Assembly: GCA_963749515.1 (NCBI GenBank)
Contig: CAVVMR010000014.1
Coordinates: forward strand, 1 to 64,000
Direction: 5' to 3'
Source: Gaiellasilicea sp963749515
GTDB taxonomy: Bacteria > Actinomycetota > Thermoleophilia > Gaiellales > Gaiellaceae
Length of the DNA: 64,000 nucleotides
Shown here: piece after piece, positions 40,160 to 60,497 of the stretch
Numbering within the stretch: the first letter of the stretch is position 1
Layout of the letters: the number at the start of each line of letters is the position of its first letter
Position numbers and translations under genes: made by a program
The notes under the pieces: generated by a model
Told to the model about the DNA's origin: nothing
Seen by the model: the letters and a program-made list of their open reading frames with translations, nothing else
Database searches by the model: none

Positions 40160-40887
40160 GCTCGCACGGCAAGCGCTACAACGATGCGCGGTCGAAGATC
40201 GACCGCGAGACGCACTACTCGCCCGCCGAGGCGCTCAAGATTCTCAAGGCGCTTCCCGACGCGAAGTTCGACGAGACGATCGAGGCGCACTTCCGCCTGG
40301 GCCTGAACGTGCGCCATGCCGACCAGCAGCTCCGCGGCACGCTGATGCTGCCGCACGGCACCGGCAAGAGCGTCCGCGTCGCGGTCTTCGCCGAGGGTGA
40401 CAAGGCTCGCGAGGCCGAGGAGGCCGGTGCGGACGTCGTCGGCGCCGCCGATCTGGCCGCGAAGATCGAGGGCGGCTTCACCGACTTCGACGTGGCGATC
40501 GCGACACCCGACCAGATGGGCAACGTCGGCAAGCTCGGCCGGGTGCTCGGCCCGCGCGGCCTGATGCCGAACCCGAAGACGGGCACGGTCACCTTCGACG
40601 TCGGCAAGGCGGTCTCGGATGCCAAGGCCGGCAAGCTCGAGTACCGGACCGACCGCGGCGCGAACGTTCACGTCTCGATCGGGAAGAAGAGCTTCGGCGA
40701 GAAGGACCTGCTCGAGAACTACGCCGCGCTGATCGAGGAGATCGTCCGCGCGAAGCCGGCGTCCGCCAAGGGCCGGTACATCCACCAGATCACGCTCGCG
40801 ACCACGATGGGCCCCGGCGTGCGCGTCGACCCGGCCCGCGTGCGCGGGATCGTCGAGGAATTCGAGCAGGAGGCCGTTCCGGCCTAG
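40156..40887 (+). CDS. rplA: 50S ribosomal protein L1
   Basis: A 243-residue L1 of normal size: HGKRYNDARSKIDRETHYSP, FDETIEAHFRLGLNVRHADQ, GRVLGPRGLMPNPKTGTVTF and GANVHVSIGKKSFGEKDLLE. It forms the L1 stalk and in many bacteria represses its own operon. ATG 40156 overlaps the mini-ORF stop. Confidence 0.98.
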   Translation: MSSHGKRYNDARSKIDRETHYSPAEALKILKALPDAKFDETIEAHFRLGLNVRHADQQLRGTLMLPHGTGKSVRVAVFAEGDKAREAEEAGADVVGAADLAAKIEGGFTDFDVAIATPDQMGNVGKLGRVLGPRGLMPNPKTGTVTFDVGKAVSDAKAGKLEYRTDRGANVHVSIGKKSFGEKDLLENYAALIEEIVRAKPASAKGRYIHQITLATTMGPGVRVDPARVRGIVEEFEQEAVPA

Positions 40888-41028
40888 GTTTCCCGTCCAC
40901 AGCCCGTCGCCGAAGAAAGGAAGCAGCCGCAAGGCAGAGGACTTCCCGAGGTGGCGCTTGGAAAGGTGACGTTCACCTCTCTCCGAGCCCGCCTCCGTGC
41001 GGGCTCGACCGTTTCAAGGAGGTGAGAG
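40888..41028 (+). promoter_or_regulatory. putative L10 leader (rplJL autoregulatory region)
   Basis: The 141-base spacer has structure expected of the L10(L12)4 target upstream of rplJ: a GC-rich branched region (40930-40980) and a hairpin GAGCCCGC-CTCCGT-GCGGGCTC at 40985-41006, followed by AAGGAGGTGAG at the rplJ ribosome site. I did not verify the kink-turn motif; assignment rests on position and hairpins. Confidence 0.5.
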
Positions 41029-41781
41029 ATGCACAAGAGTGAGAAAGAGCGAGTCGTCGCGGAGCTGGCCGAGAGGCTGAGGACGTCGGAGACGCTGATC
41101 GTCGCCGACTACCGCGGGCTCACCAACTCGGAGATCAACGGGCTTCGCACGAAGCTGCTCGAGCACGGCGCCCGCTTCGCGGTCGTCAAGAACACGCTCA
41201 CCCGCCGCGCGGCCGAGACCGCCGGGTCGGATGCGCTGCTCGCGCTGCTCGAAGGGCCGTCGGCGATCGCGTTCGTCGAGTCCGGCGGCGATCCAATCGC
41301 CGTCGCGAAGGCCCTCGCCGATGCCGCGACGAGCACGAAGGTCCTCGCGATCCGCGGGGGCGTGCTCGAGGGCAAGTCGCTGACGGCCGCCGAGGTCGAG
41401 AGCCTCGCCAAGCTGCCGCCCGCCGACGTGATCCGCGCTCAGCTCGTCGGGGCGATCGTCGCGCCGCTCACGACCGTCGTCGCGCTGTTCGCGGCGCCGC
41501 TGCGCGATCTCGTCGGGCTGATCGACGCCCGGATCGAGCAGCTGAAGGAGGGGGGCGACACGTCCGAGGCCGAGGCCGAGGCGGCCGCGGCCGCGGAGCC
41601 CGAAGTGGCTGCTGAGCCCGATGCGGCCGCTGAGCCCGAAGCTCCGGCCGCTGAGCCGGCCGCAGAAGCGGAGCCCGAGGCGGAGGCGACGGCCGAGCCC
41701 GAGACGACCGAAGACACGACCGAAGACACGAACGAAGAAACCACTGAAGAGACCACTGAGACGCAGGAGGAGCAGGAGTAA
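41029..41781 (+). CDS. rplJ: 50S ribosomal protein L10 with acidic C-terminal extension
   Basis: A 250-residue L10. The normal protein (KERVVAELAERLRTSETLIV, VVKNTLTRRAA, then the C-terminal helix ARIEQLKEGGDTSEA that binds L7/L12 dimers) ends near residue 178. About 72 further residues consist of EPEAAAEP- and EETTED-type low-complexity sequence with no positive charge. Typical L10 is 165-180 residues. Preceded by AAGGAGGTGAG; overlaps rplL as TAATG. The tail could mimic or crowd the L7/L12 stalk; that is speculation. Confidence 0.95.
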   Translation: MHKSEKERVVAELAERLRTSETLIVADYRGLTNSEINGLRTKLLEHGARFAVVKNTLTRRAAETAGSDALLALLEGPSAIAFVESGGDPIAVAKALADAATSTKVLAIRGGVLEGKSLTAAEVESLAKLPPADVIRAQLVGAIVAPLTTVVALFAAPLRDLVGLIDARIEQLKEGGDTSEAEAEAAAAAEPEVAAEPDAAAEPEAPAAEPAAEAEPEAEATAEPETTEDTTEDTNEETTEETTETQEEQE

Positions 41782-42167
41782 TGGCAACGGATACCGCAAA
41801 GGTGCTCGAGACGCTCGGCAAGATGACCGTGCTCGAGCTCGTCGAGCTGAAGAAGGCGATCGAGGAGGAATGGGGCGTCACCGCCGCAGCTCCGGTGGCA
41901 GCCGCGGCACCCGCTGCAGCGGGCGGCGGCGGCGACGGCGCGGCGGCCGAGGAGAAGACCTCGTTCGACGTCGTCGTCACCTCGGCGGGCGACAAGAAGA
42001 TCCAGGTGATCAAGGTCGTCCGCGCCATCACCGGCCTCGGACTCAAGGAGGCCAAGGACCTGGTCGACGGCGCTCCGAACACCGTCAAGGAAGGCGTGAA
42101 CCAGGAGGAGGCCGACTCCATCAAGGCCCAGCTCGAAGAGGCAGGCGCAGGCGTCGAGCTGAAGTAG
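41781..42167 (+). CDS. rplL: 50S ribosomal protein L7/L12
   Basis: A 128-residue stalk protein: N-terminal dimerisation helix (LGKMTVLELVELKKAIEEEW), Ala/Gly hinge (AAAPAAAGGGGDGA) and C-terminal factor-binding domain (DVVVTSAGDKKIQVIKVVRA, ITGLGLKEAKDLVDGAPNTV). The start shares a base with the rplJ stop. An intrinsic terminator follows at 42231. Confidence 0.98.
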   Translation: MATDTAKVLETLGKMTVLELVELKKAIEEEWGVTAAAPVAAAAPAAAGGGGDGAAAEEKTSFDVVVTSAGDKKIQVIKVVRAITGLGLKEAKDLVDGAPNTVKEGVNQEEADSIKAQLEEAGAGVELK

Positions 42168-42230
42168 GAAATGTTGGTTGCAACCCGTATCCCCACCGGG
42201 GGCACGGACGTTGTGTAAACGGGGTCACCG

Positions 42231-42256
42231 CTGAGGGCGCCATTAGGCGCCCTCAG
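42231..42256 (+). terminator. terminator/attenuator between rplL and rpoB
   Basis: A perfect 11-bp stem CTGAGGGCGCC/GGCGCCCTCAG with loop ATTA, followed by TCATTTCTT. It lies 63 bases past rplL. Bacteria commonly attenuate transcription here so that ribosomal stalk genes exceed RNA polymerase genes. Confidence 0.88.
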
Positions 42257-42433
42257 TCATTTCTTCCCGCGATCTGTATACTCCTTGCAGCATTCGGCTC
42301 CCACCGCAGCTCGTGTTGCGGGGAGGGGGCCACTTGCGCTACCCTTCTGGGTTGCGCCGACGTCCGCCAGTTCCGCTCTGCCCATCACTATTTCTTTCTC
42401 TCCGCACGCAGTACCAAGGGAGGCTGTAACCAC
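42257..42433 (+). promoter_or_regulatory. rpoB leader with probable promoter
   Basis: TATACT at 42277-42282 is a good -10; no convincing -35 lies 16-18 bases upstream. A leader of about 145 bases follows, ending with GGGAGG about 10 bases before the rpoB TTG. A GC-rich hairpin-prone stretch (GGCTCCCACCGC to GCGGGGAGGG) occupies 42297-42327. No ORF of note. Confidence 0.5.
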
Positions 42434-46087
<3,654 letters not shown>

Positions 46088-46137
46088 ATGCAGACCAGAG
46101 AATCGAAGACTGAAGAACAGAAAGAGGCGCTGATCAC

Positions 46138-46141
<4 letters not shown>
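46088..46141 (+). CDS. 17-residue bridging mini-ORF between rpoB and rpoC
   Basis: ATG directly follows the rpoB stop in the same frame, and its TGA (46139-46141) overlaps the rpoC start codon as TTGA. The hydrophilic peptide starts QTRESKTEEQKEALIT. The arrangement would let ribosomes pass from rpoB to rpoC, and stop-codon read-through would extend beta by the same residues. It is a short frame that could be chance, but resembles bridging frames at rplK/rplA and rplD/rplW. Confidence 0.35.
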
Positions 46142-50730
<4,589 letters not shown>

Positions 50731-50747
50731 CGAGACCGGCAGTCAGC

Positions 50748-50775
50748 GGGTGGGGCGGCGAGAGCCGCCCCACCC
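50748..50775 (+). terminator. rpoBC terminator hairpin
   Basis: A 12-bp perfect stem GGGTGGGGCGGC/GCCGCCCCACCC with GAGA tetraloop begins 17 bases after the rpoC stop. It also lies downstream of the minus-strand gene at 50788 and may serve both directions. Confidence 0.85.
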
Positions 50776-50787
50776 ACGTTCGTTCTC

Positions 50788-51660
50788 CTAGCGTTGCTTG
50801 GCGAGGCGCAGCGACACGAGCCGCCGCGTCGAGACGCCGCCGTTGATCGGTTCGGCCGCCTTGCGGGCGCGCGTGAAGACCGTCAGGCGGCCGCCGGCGC
50901 GAAGCGGCAGCAGCTTGGTCGGCTTCAGGGTCAGGACTGCGAGGCCCTCGCGGTTCGTACGGACCTCCGCAACTGGGCGCACGCGATTCTCCGGCGTGCC
51001 GCGGACGAACACGATCGCATCCCGGATGAGGTATCCACGCGTGTCCTTCACGAGCAACTGCACGCGGATCGGCTTCATGCGCGAGCGAACGGTGCTCGGG
51101 GTTGAACTTGACGGATGCGATCACCAGGCGCGCCTGCCCGGCGATGACGCGCTCGCCGGGATGGACACGTCCGACTGCGTCGCGACCGCTCCGGCAGGAA
51201 TGCTGCCGGAGCCGCTGCCGCCACTGCCGGTGCCGCCGCTGCCGCCCGAGCCGCCGCTGCCGCCGCCGGCCGCGTCGCCGGTCGAGAAGCTGATCCCGCG
51301 CGTCGTGTTTGCGAGCGGATCGCCGATCTGGGTGGGGGTGAGCGGGAGCCCTGTGACCGAGTCGCTGAGGTCGACGGCGACGGTCTGCGGGCTTCCGTTC
51401 GGGTCGGTGAAGCCGAGCGTGAGCACGCCGTCGCCGTCGAGCGGTGCGCTGTTGAGCGTCAGGCGTCCGTTCTGATCGGCCTGCTGCGTCTGACCGTCCA
51501 CGGTCACCTGGCCGTTGGCAGCCAGGCCGCTGATCGTTCCGCTGGCTGTGCCGTTGATGATCGCGAGCGGGCTGACCGTGACCTCGGACGATGCAGCCTG
51601 AGCTCCGATCACGGCCGTGAAGCCTTGCAAGGAGCAGCGCCGCGACGGCGATGCCCCCAA
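50788..51660 (-). pseudogene. secreted protein with frame breaks (decayed or mis-sequenced)
   Basis: Two minus-strand frames seem to be one secreted protein. The upstream part encodes a beta-rich region (SSEVTVSPLAIINGTASGTI; TVDGQTQQADQNGRLTLNSA) and a Gly/Ser linker to a stop at 51121. The downstream part, from ATG 51078, encodes an Ig-like domain (KPIRVQLLVKDTRGYLIRDA; ending STRRLVSLRLAKQR). Between them another frame encodes RLVIASVKFNP, the expected first strand of that domain. One lost base near 51137 and one extra near 51095 would join them. A third break near 51630 separates a signal-peptide-like IGGIAVAALLL from the rest, and no start codon fits. Pseudogene or sequence errors. Confidence 0.6.
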
Positions 51661-51728
51661 TGCGGGCGCGCGAGTGCGCGCGGAATCGGGGAGGGGGACC
51701 CGGAGATCCGCGATGCCGGCTCTACGCC

Positions 51729-52871
51729 CTACGAGCCGGCTGCGGTACCCGGCGCCTGAGTTTCCGGCGCTTGGGTTTCCAGGGTCTCGCGCGGTAGCGT
51801 CGGCTGGGTCTCGACGGCCACGACCGTCCCCTTGCCCGCGCCCTTGGCCCGGTAGAGCGCTTCGTCGGCGCGCTCGAAGAGCGCCACGGCGTCGTCCTCC
51901 GCCCTCAGCTCCGTGACGCCCGCCGAGAGGTGCAGCCGCCCGGCCTGGCCGACGGCGCGCGCCGAGATGGCCTGGCTCAGCCGCTTGTACAGCTGGTCGG
52001 CGTCGGTGACGGACGACTCGGGCAGGATCACCGCGAACTCGTCGCCGCCGACACGGCAGGGGACGTCTGCGGTGCGCACCACGTCGCGGACCCGCTGCGC
52101 CGCCTCGGCGAGGACAGCGTCCCCCGCGAGATGACCGATCCGGTCGTTGATCGCCTTGAAGTCGTCGAGGTCGAAGACGACGAGCGCGAGGTTGCGGCTG
52201 TACCGCTGTGCCCGCGCGACCTCCCGCTGCAGCGTCTCGTGGAAGTAACGCCGGTTGTGCAATCCCGTCAGCGCGTCGAGATCGGCGAGCTGCCGCGCCT
52301 CGCGAAAGCGGCGCGCGTTGTCGATCGCCGGGCCGGCCCGAAGCGCGAGATCCTCGAGCTCGGCCACACTCGCCTCGTCGAACGCCGCTCTGCCGCTGCG
52401 CGAGTAGGCGGTCAGATAACCCAGCTGCTCGCCCTCGGAGAGCAGCGGGACGGCGAGAGCGGCGCGGATGGGGTCGCCCTCGAGAGCATCGTCGGAGCCC
52501 TCGTAGCCGTATTCGACCACGATCGTCCGTGGCGACCGGCCGTCCGGCGGACCGGAGATCGTCGCCGGCGGCGGCGCCTCCCCGAGTCCGACGGCCGCGA
52601 CCATCGGCTGGCCGCCCTCGATATCGATCGAGATCACGGCTGCGTCGACCCCTTCGAGCGAGCCGGCTCCGCGGAGCGTTCGCGCCAGCACCTCGTCGAG
52701 ATCGATCGTGCCGCCGAGGTCGCCGAGCGCGCGGGTGCGCCGGGTTTCGGCCTGCGCGCGCTCCAGCGCAGCGGAGAGATCGCGCACCATGGAAGACATC
52801 CGGGTGTCGAGCTCCGAGGTGACCTCGCGGAGCTTGGCCTCCGTCGCCACGCGCGACCTGCGTCCGAGCAC
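51729..52871 (-). CDS. GAF-GGDEF diguanylate cyclase
   Basis: A protein of at least 380 residues making c-di-GMP from GTP. A coiled coil (1-50), GAF-like domain (about 55-205) and GGDEF domain (about 210-350): DALTGLHNRRYFHETLQREV, FDLDDFKAINDRIGHLAGDA and CRVGGDEFAVILPES. RTAD, five residues before GGDEF, is an intact inhibitory I-site. The tail repeats ETQAP. GTG 52871 is only the first available codon: upstream in this frame, a membrane helix (VIACAAALLGTALAVTVFVL) continues with no start. Removing one C from CCCCC (52944-52948) joins it to ATG 53004. The true protein is probably membrane-anchored. Confidence 0.85.
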   Translation of the reverse strand: MLGRRSRVATEAKLREVTSELDTRMSSMVRDLSAALERAQAETRRTRALGDLGGTIDLDEVLARTLRGAGSLEGVDAAVISIDIEGGQPMVAAVGLGEAPPPATISGPPDGRSPRTIVVEYGYEGSDDALEGDPIRAALAVPLLSEGEQLGYLTAYSRSGRAAFDEASVAELEDLALRAGPAIDNARRFREARQLADLDALTGLHNRRYFHETLQREVARAQRYSRNLALVVFDLDDFKAINDRIGHLAGDAVLAEAAQRVRDVVRTADVPCRVGGDEFAVILPESSVTDADQLYKRLSQAISARAVGQAGRLHLSAGVTELRAEDDAVALFERADEALYRAKGAGKGTVVAVETQPTLPRETLETQAPETQAPGTAAGS

Positions 52872-53061
52872 GAAGACGGTGACGGCAAGCGCCGTCCCAA
52901 GGAGCGCCGCAGCGCAGGCGATGACGATCGTGGTTATGACGATGGGGGATGGTTTCGATGCGTTGTTTTGCCGCGGGCTTACTGTAAGCGGCCCTAGCTG
53001 ACATAGCTATGGGTTGCAACGGGTAAACCGGCGCTGCGCGCGGGCTCCCAACCCGCTTGTT

Positions 53062-53090
53062 TTGCCGAGTGGGGCGATGTTCGCTACACT
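53062..53090 (+). promoter_or_regulatory. promoter of the str operon (rpsL-rpsG-fusA-tuf)
   Basis: TTGCCG (53062-53067), 17 bases, TACACT (53085-53090) fits a housekeeping sigma-70-type promoter. The GCTACACTC context also precedes tRNA-Met at 38473. A leader of about 95 bases runs to rpsL. Confidence 0.6.
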
Positions 53091-53191
53091 CCGCTGTCCG
53101 GTTGGCCGGGCGAAGTACATGCCCCGCCGACCGTTGCTGTGTGAGCACACAGCGCCGCAGACGAGTGTTGCCAAGGATTCGAAGGAGACGC

Positions 53192-53560
53192 GTGCCGACA
53201 ACCAATCAGCTTGTCCGCAAGGGCCGTCAGTCGCCGCAGGCGAAGACGAAGACCCCTGCGCTCCGGGGCGCGCCGCAGAAGCGCGGCGTCTGCACGCGCG
53301 TCTACACGACCACGCCCAAGAAGCCGAACTCGGCGCTGCGCAAGGTCGCGCGCGTGCGGCTGACAAATGGGATGGAGGTCACGACCTACATCCCGGGTGA
53401 GGGCCACAACCTCCAGGAGCACTCGGTGGTGCTGATCCGCGGCGGCCGCGTGAAGGACCTGCCGGGAATTCGCTACAAGGTGATCCGCGCCGCGCTCGAC
53501 ACGGCCGGCGTCCCGGACCGCAAGCAGGGACGCTCGAAGTACGGAGCCAAGAAGAGCTAA
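53192..53560 (+). CDS. rpsL: 30S ribosomal protein S12
   Basis: A 122-residue S12: PTTNQLVRKGRQSPQAKTKT, the loop TPKKPNSALRKVARVRLTNG and RGGRVKDLPGIRYKVIRAAL. Both lysines where streptomycin resistance arises (PKKPNSALRK and GGRVKDLPG) are wild type. GTG 53192 follows GAAGGAG; the longer frame upstream is spurious. The stop overlaps rpsG (TAATG). Confidence 0.98.
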   Translation: MPTTNQLVRKGRQSPQAKTKTPALRGAPQKRGVCTRVYTTTPKKPNSALRKVARVRLTNGMEVTTYIPGEGHNLQEHSVVLIRGGRVKDLPGIRYKVIRAALDTAGVPDRKQGRSKYGAKKS

Positions 53561-54030
53561 TGCCCCGCCGCGCAGACATCACGCCGCGCGTCCTCGAGGC
53601 CGATCCGGTTCACTCGTCGACCCTCGTCACCCAGTTCATCAACGCGGTGATGCTCGACGGCAAGCGCTCGACGGCCGAGAGGCTCGTCTACGACGCGCTC
53701 GCGATCGTGGCCGAGAAGACCGGCAAGCCGCCGGTCGAGGCGCTGGAGTCGGCCGTGAAGACGGTCACCCCGGTGCTCGAGGTCCGCTCCCGCCGCGTCG
53801 GCGGTGCGAACTACCAGGTGCCGATCGAGGTGCCGCAGCGCCGTGCACGCACGCTCGCGATCCGCTGGCTCGTCCAGTTCGCGCGGGACCGGCGCGAGAA
53901 GGGGATGCAGCAGAAGATCGCCGGCGAGCTGATGGATGCGATCAACCAGCAGGGTGGGGCGTTCAAGAAGAAGGACGACATCTACCGGATGGCGCAGGCC
54001 AACAAGGCCTTCGCGCACTACCGCTGGTAA
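53560..54030 (+). CDS. rpsG: 30S ribosomal protein S7
   Basis: A 156-residue S7 of normal length: PRRADITPRVLEADPVHSST, VTPVLEVRSRRVGGANYQVP, RRARTLAIRWLVQFARDRRE and the C-terminal AQANKAFAHYRW. ATG 53560 shares its first base with the rpsL stop. It nucleates the 30S head. Confidence 0.98.
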   Translation: MPRRADITPRVLEADPVHSSTLVTQFINAVMLDGKRSTAERLVYDALAIVAEKTGKPPVEALESAVKTVTPVLEVRSRRVGGANYQVPIEVPQRRARTLAIRWLVQFARDRREKGMQQKIAGELMDAINQQGGAFKKKDDIYRMAQANKAFAHYRW

Positions 54031-54037
54031 GGGAGAC

Positions 54038-56131
<2,094 letters not shown>

Positions 56132-56152
56132 AGAAGAAGGAGAGAGCAAGCA

Positions 56153-57340
<1,188 letters not shown>

Positions 57341-57351
57341 GAAGAGGAGAC

Positions 57352-57660
57352 GTGGCGCAGCAGAAGATCCGCATCCGGCTCAAGGGCTATGACCATCAGC
57401 AGCTCGACCGCTCCGCATCGCAGATCGTGGAGACGGCTCAGCGCACCGGTGCGACGATCACCGGTCCCGTGCCCCTGCCCACCGAGAAGAACGTGTACTG
57501 CGTGATCCGCAGTCCCTTCAAGGACAAGGACTCGCGCGAGCACTTCGAGGTGCGCACGCACAAGCGGCTGATCGACATCCACAGCCCGACGCCGAAGACC
57601 GTGGACTCGCTGATGCGCCTCGACCTCCCCGCAGGCGTCGACATCGAGATCAAACTCTGA
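57352..57660 (+). CDS. rpsJ: 30S ribosomal protein S10
   Basis: A 102-residue S10: QQKIRIRLKGYDHQQLDRSA, GPVPLPTEKNVYCVIRSPFK and HKRLIDIHSPTPKTVDSLMR. GTG 57352 follows GGAAGAGGAG, only 11 bases after tuf, so the S10 operon is continuous with the str operon here. The stop shares a base with rplC. Confidence 0.98.
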   Translation: MAQQKIRIRLKGYDHQQLDRSASQIVETAQRTGATITGPVPLPTEKNVYCVIRSPFKDKDSREHFEVRTHKRLIDIHSPTPKTVDSLMRLDLPAGVDIEIKL

Positions 57661-58277
57661 TGAAGGGGATCCTCGGCAAGAAGCTGGGCATGACGCAGGT
57701 CTTCGATCCGGAGAGCGGCCGGGTCACGGCCGTGACGGTGATCGAGGCCGGCCCGTGCCCGGTGGTCCAGGTGAAGACGAACGAGACCGACGGCTACGAG
57801 GCGGTCCAGATCGCGTTCGACGAGGTCGCCGAGCGGAAGATCTCGAAAGGCGAGCTCGGCCATCTCGCGAAGGCGGGTGTGGCGCCGCACCGCCATCTCG
57901 TCGAGTTCCGCGGCCAGAGCGAGCTCCAGGTCGGCGAGTCCGTCACCGTCGAGGCGTTCGAGCCCGGCGAGAAGGTGAAGGTCGCGGGGATCTCGATCGG
58001 CAAGGGCTTCCAGGGCACGATCAAGCGCCACAACTTCGCGCGCGGGCCGGTCTCGCACGGCTCGCACAACGTGCGCAAGCCCGGCTCGATCGGCGCGTCT
58101 GCGACCCCTTCGCGCGTCTTCAAGGGCCAGAAGATGGCCGGCCGGATGGGCGGCGTCCGCGTCACCCAGCCGGGTCTCGTGATCCACGAGATCGACGTCG
58201 AGCGCAACCTGCTGCTCGTAAAGGGCCCGGTTCCTGGCCCGAAGAGCGGTCTGGTCGAGATCCGGGTGGTGAGCTGA
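57660..58277 (+). CDS. rplC: 50S ribosomal protein L3
   Basis: A 205-residue L3: GILGKKLGMTQVFDPESGRV, ISIGKGFQGTIKRHNFARGP, SHGSHNVRKPGSIGASATPS and GRMGGVRVTQPGLVIHEIDV. Normal length. Start and stop overlap neighbours by 1 base each (TGATG). Confidence 0.98.
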   Translation: MKGILGKKLGMTQVFDPESGRVTAVTVIEAGPCPVVQVKTNETDGYEAVQIAFDEVAERKISKGELGHLAKAGVAPHRHLVEFRGQSELQVGESVTVEAFEPGEKVKVAGISIGKGFQGTIKRHNFARGPVSHGSHNVRKPGSIGASATPSRVFKGQKMAGRMGGVRVTQPGLVIHEIDVERNLLLVKGPVPGPKSGLVEIRVVS

Positions 58278-58900
58278 TGGCCGCTCCGAAGGCGAAGCTG
58301 ATCGGCGGCAAGTCCGCCAAGGACGTCACGCTCGAGGCCGAGATCTTCGGCGCCGAGGTGAAGCCGCACCTCGTGCACGAGACCGTTCGCGCCGAGCTGA
58401 ACGCCCGTCGTGCAGGTACGCGCGGAGCGAAGACGCGCGGCCTCGTCGCCGGCGGTCGCGCCAAGCCGTGGCGCCAGAAGGGCACGGGCCGCGCCCGCGC
58501 CGGCACCATCCGCGCGCCGCAGTTCACAGGCGGCGGTGTCGTCTTCGCGCCCGTGATGCGCAGCTTCGACGTGAAGGTGAACCGCAAGGCCCGGCGCTCC
58601 GCGCTCCGCGGCGCCCTGTCGAACCACGCTGCGAACGACACGCTTGCCGTGCTCGACGGTGCGGCCTTCGAGGCGCCCTCGACGAAGCAGGCCAAGAGCC
58701 TGGTCGAGTCGTGGGGGAAGGACCTGCCGCTCGTGCTCGTCCTCAACGACGACGAGGAGACGCTGATCAAGTCGTTCCGCAACCTGCCGAAGGTGCTCGT
58801 CACCGTCCCGTCCGAGCTCGAGGTCGCCACGGTCGTCTGGGCGAAGAGCCTGCTGATCAGCGAAGCGGCCCTGCCGCTCGTGCAAGGGAGGGCTACGTGA
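58277..58900 (+). CDS. rplD: 50S ribosomal protein L4
   Basis: A 207-residue L4: the extended tunnel loop AGTRGAKTRGLVAGGRAKPW with RQKGTGRARAGTIRAPQFTG, and the globular end KSLLISEAALPLVQGRAT. ATG 58277 overlaps the rplC stop. Its own stop overlaps a GTG that opens a 55-codon frame leading into rplW, so L4 and L23 are separated by 160 bases instead of being adjacent. Confidence 0.98.
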   Translation: MAAPKAKLIGGKSAKDVTLEAEIFGAEVKPHLVHETVRAELNARRAGTRGAKTRGLVAGGRAKPWRQKGTGRARAGTIRAPQFTGGGVVFAPVMRSFDVKVNRKARRSALRGALSNHAANDTLAVLDGAAFEAPSTKQAKSLVESWGKDLPLVLVLNDDEETLIKSFRNLPKVLVTVPSELEVATVVWAKSLLISEAALPLVQGRAT

Positions 58901-59064
58901 GCCACCCGGCAACAGTTGGCGCGCCTCTGGCGCGCGATGCGCGGCGCATTGCGGCGTCCTCAGTCGCGCCCGGGCCGACCGGCCCGGCCGCTCCCTGCGT
59001 CCTTGCACTGCTTGCGCCTCGCACGCCAGAGACGCGGAACCGTCACCGGGAGACTCACTCATGA
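58897..59064 (+). CDS. 55-codon bridging ORF between rplD and rplW
   Basis: GTG 58897 overlaps the rplD stop (GTGA) and follows AGGGAGGG by about 5 bases, a strong ribosome site; the TGA at 59062-59064 overlaps the rplW start (ATGA). The product (starting SHPATVGAPLARDARRIAAS, ending NRHRETHS) is Ala/Pro/Arg-rich with no recognisable family. TGAGCC flanks the segment at both ends (58898 and 59062), as if a 164-bp piece had been inserted at the rplW start. It keeps the reading frames coupled. Function of the peptide, if made, is unknown. Confidence 0.45.
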   Translation: MSHPATVGAPLARDARRIAASSVAPGPTGPAAPCVLALLAPRTPETRNRHRETHS

Positions 59065-59357
59065 GCCTGCATCCCAACGAAGTCCTGCTCGCCCCGGTCG
59101 TCTCCGAGAAGAGCTACAGCCTGATCGGCGACCGCAAGTACACGTTCAAGGTGCACAAGAACGCCCACAAGACGCAGATCCGGCAGGCCGTCGAGGAGCT
59201 CTTCGAGGTCCACGTCGAGAACGTGAACATCCTCAAGGTGCAGGCGAAGCCGAAGCGCCGCGGCGTGTCGAAGGGCATCCGCCCGGGCTGGAAGAAGGCG
59301 ATCGTCCAGGTGCGCGAGGGCGAAACGATCGAAATCTTCGAGGGGGCACAGGTCTAA
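59061..59357 (+). CDS. rplW: 50S ribosomal protein L23
   Basis: A 98-residue L23: VLLAPVVSEKSYSLIGDRKY, TFKVHKNAHKTQIRQAVEEL and KAKPKRRGVSKGIRPGWKKA. It sits at the tunnel exit and docks SecYEG and trigger factor. GGGAG lies 8 bases before ATG 59061. Confidence 0.98.
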   Translation: MSLHPNEVLLAPVVSEKSYSLIGDRKYTFKVHKNAHKTQIRQAVEELFEVHVENVNILKVQAKPKRRGVSKGIRPGWKKAIVQVREGETIEIFEGAQV

Positions 59358-59360
59358 GTC

Positions 59361-60203
<843 letters not shown>

Positions 60204-60497
60204 GTGAGCAGATCGTCGAAGAAAGGGCCTTTCGTCGAGGAGCGGCTGATGAGCCGCATCGAGGCGATGAACGCCGTCAATGAGAAGCGGATGATCCGCA
60301 CCTGGTCGCGCACGTCCACGATCTTCCCCGACATGGTCGGGCACACGATCGCGGTCCACGACGGCCGCAAGCACGTGCCGGTCTTCGTCAGCGAGCAGAT
60401 GGTCGGGCACAAGCTCGGCGAGTTCGCTCCCACCCGGACGTTCCGGGGCCACTCCGGCGACCGGCAGGCGCAGGTCAAGAAGGCGGCGCCGCGTTAA
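60204..60497 (+). CDS. rpsS: 30S ribosomal protein S19
   Basis: A 97-residue S19: SRSSKKGPFVEERLMSRIEA, RTWSRTSTIFPDMVGHTIAV, HDGRKHVPVFVSEQMVGHKL and the basic end DRQAQVKKAAPR. GTG 60204 immediately follows the rplB stop. TAATG overlap with rplV. Confidence 0.98.
   Translation: MSRSSKKGPFVEERLMSRIEAMNAVNEKRMIRTWSRTSTIFPDMVGHTIAVHDGRKHVPVFVSEQMVGHKLGEFAPTRTFRGHSGDRQAQVKKAAPR

Noticed and set aside
53057..53191. N-terminal extension of S12 from an upstream ATG
   Set aside because: The extra 45 residues are Arg/Cys-rich and overlap the promoter; GTG 53192 has GAAGGAG and gives the universal S12 N-terminus.
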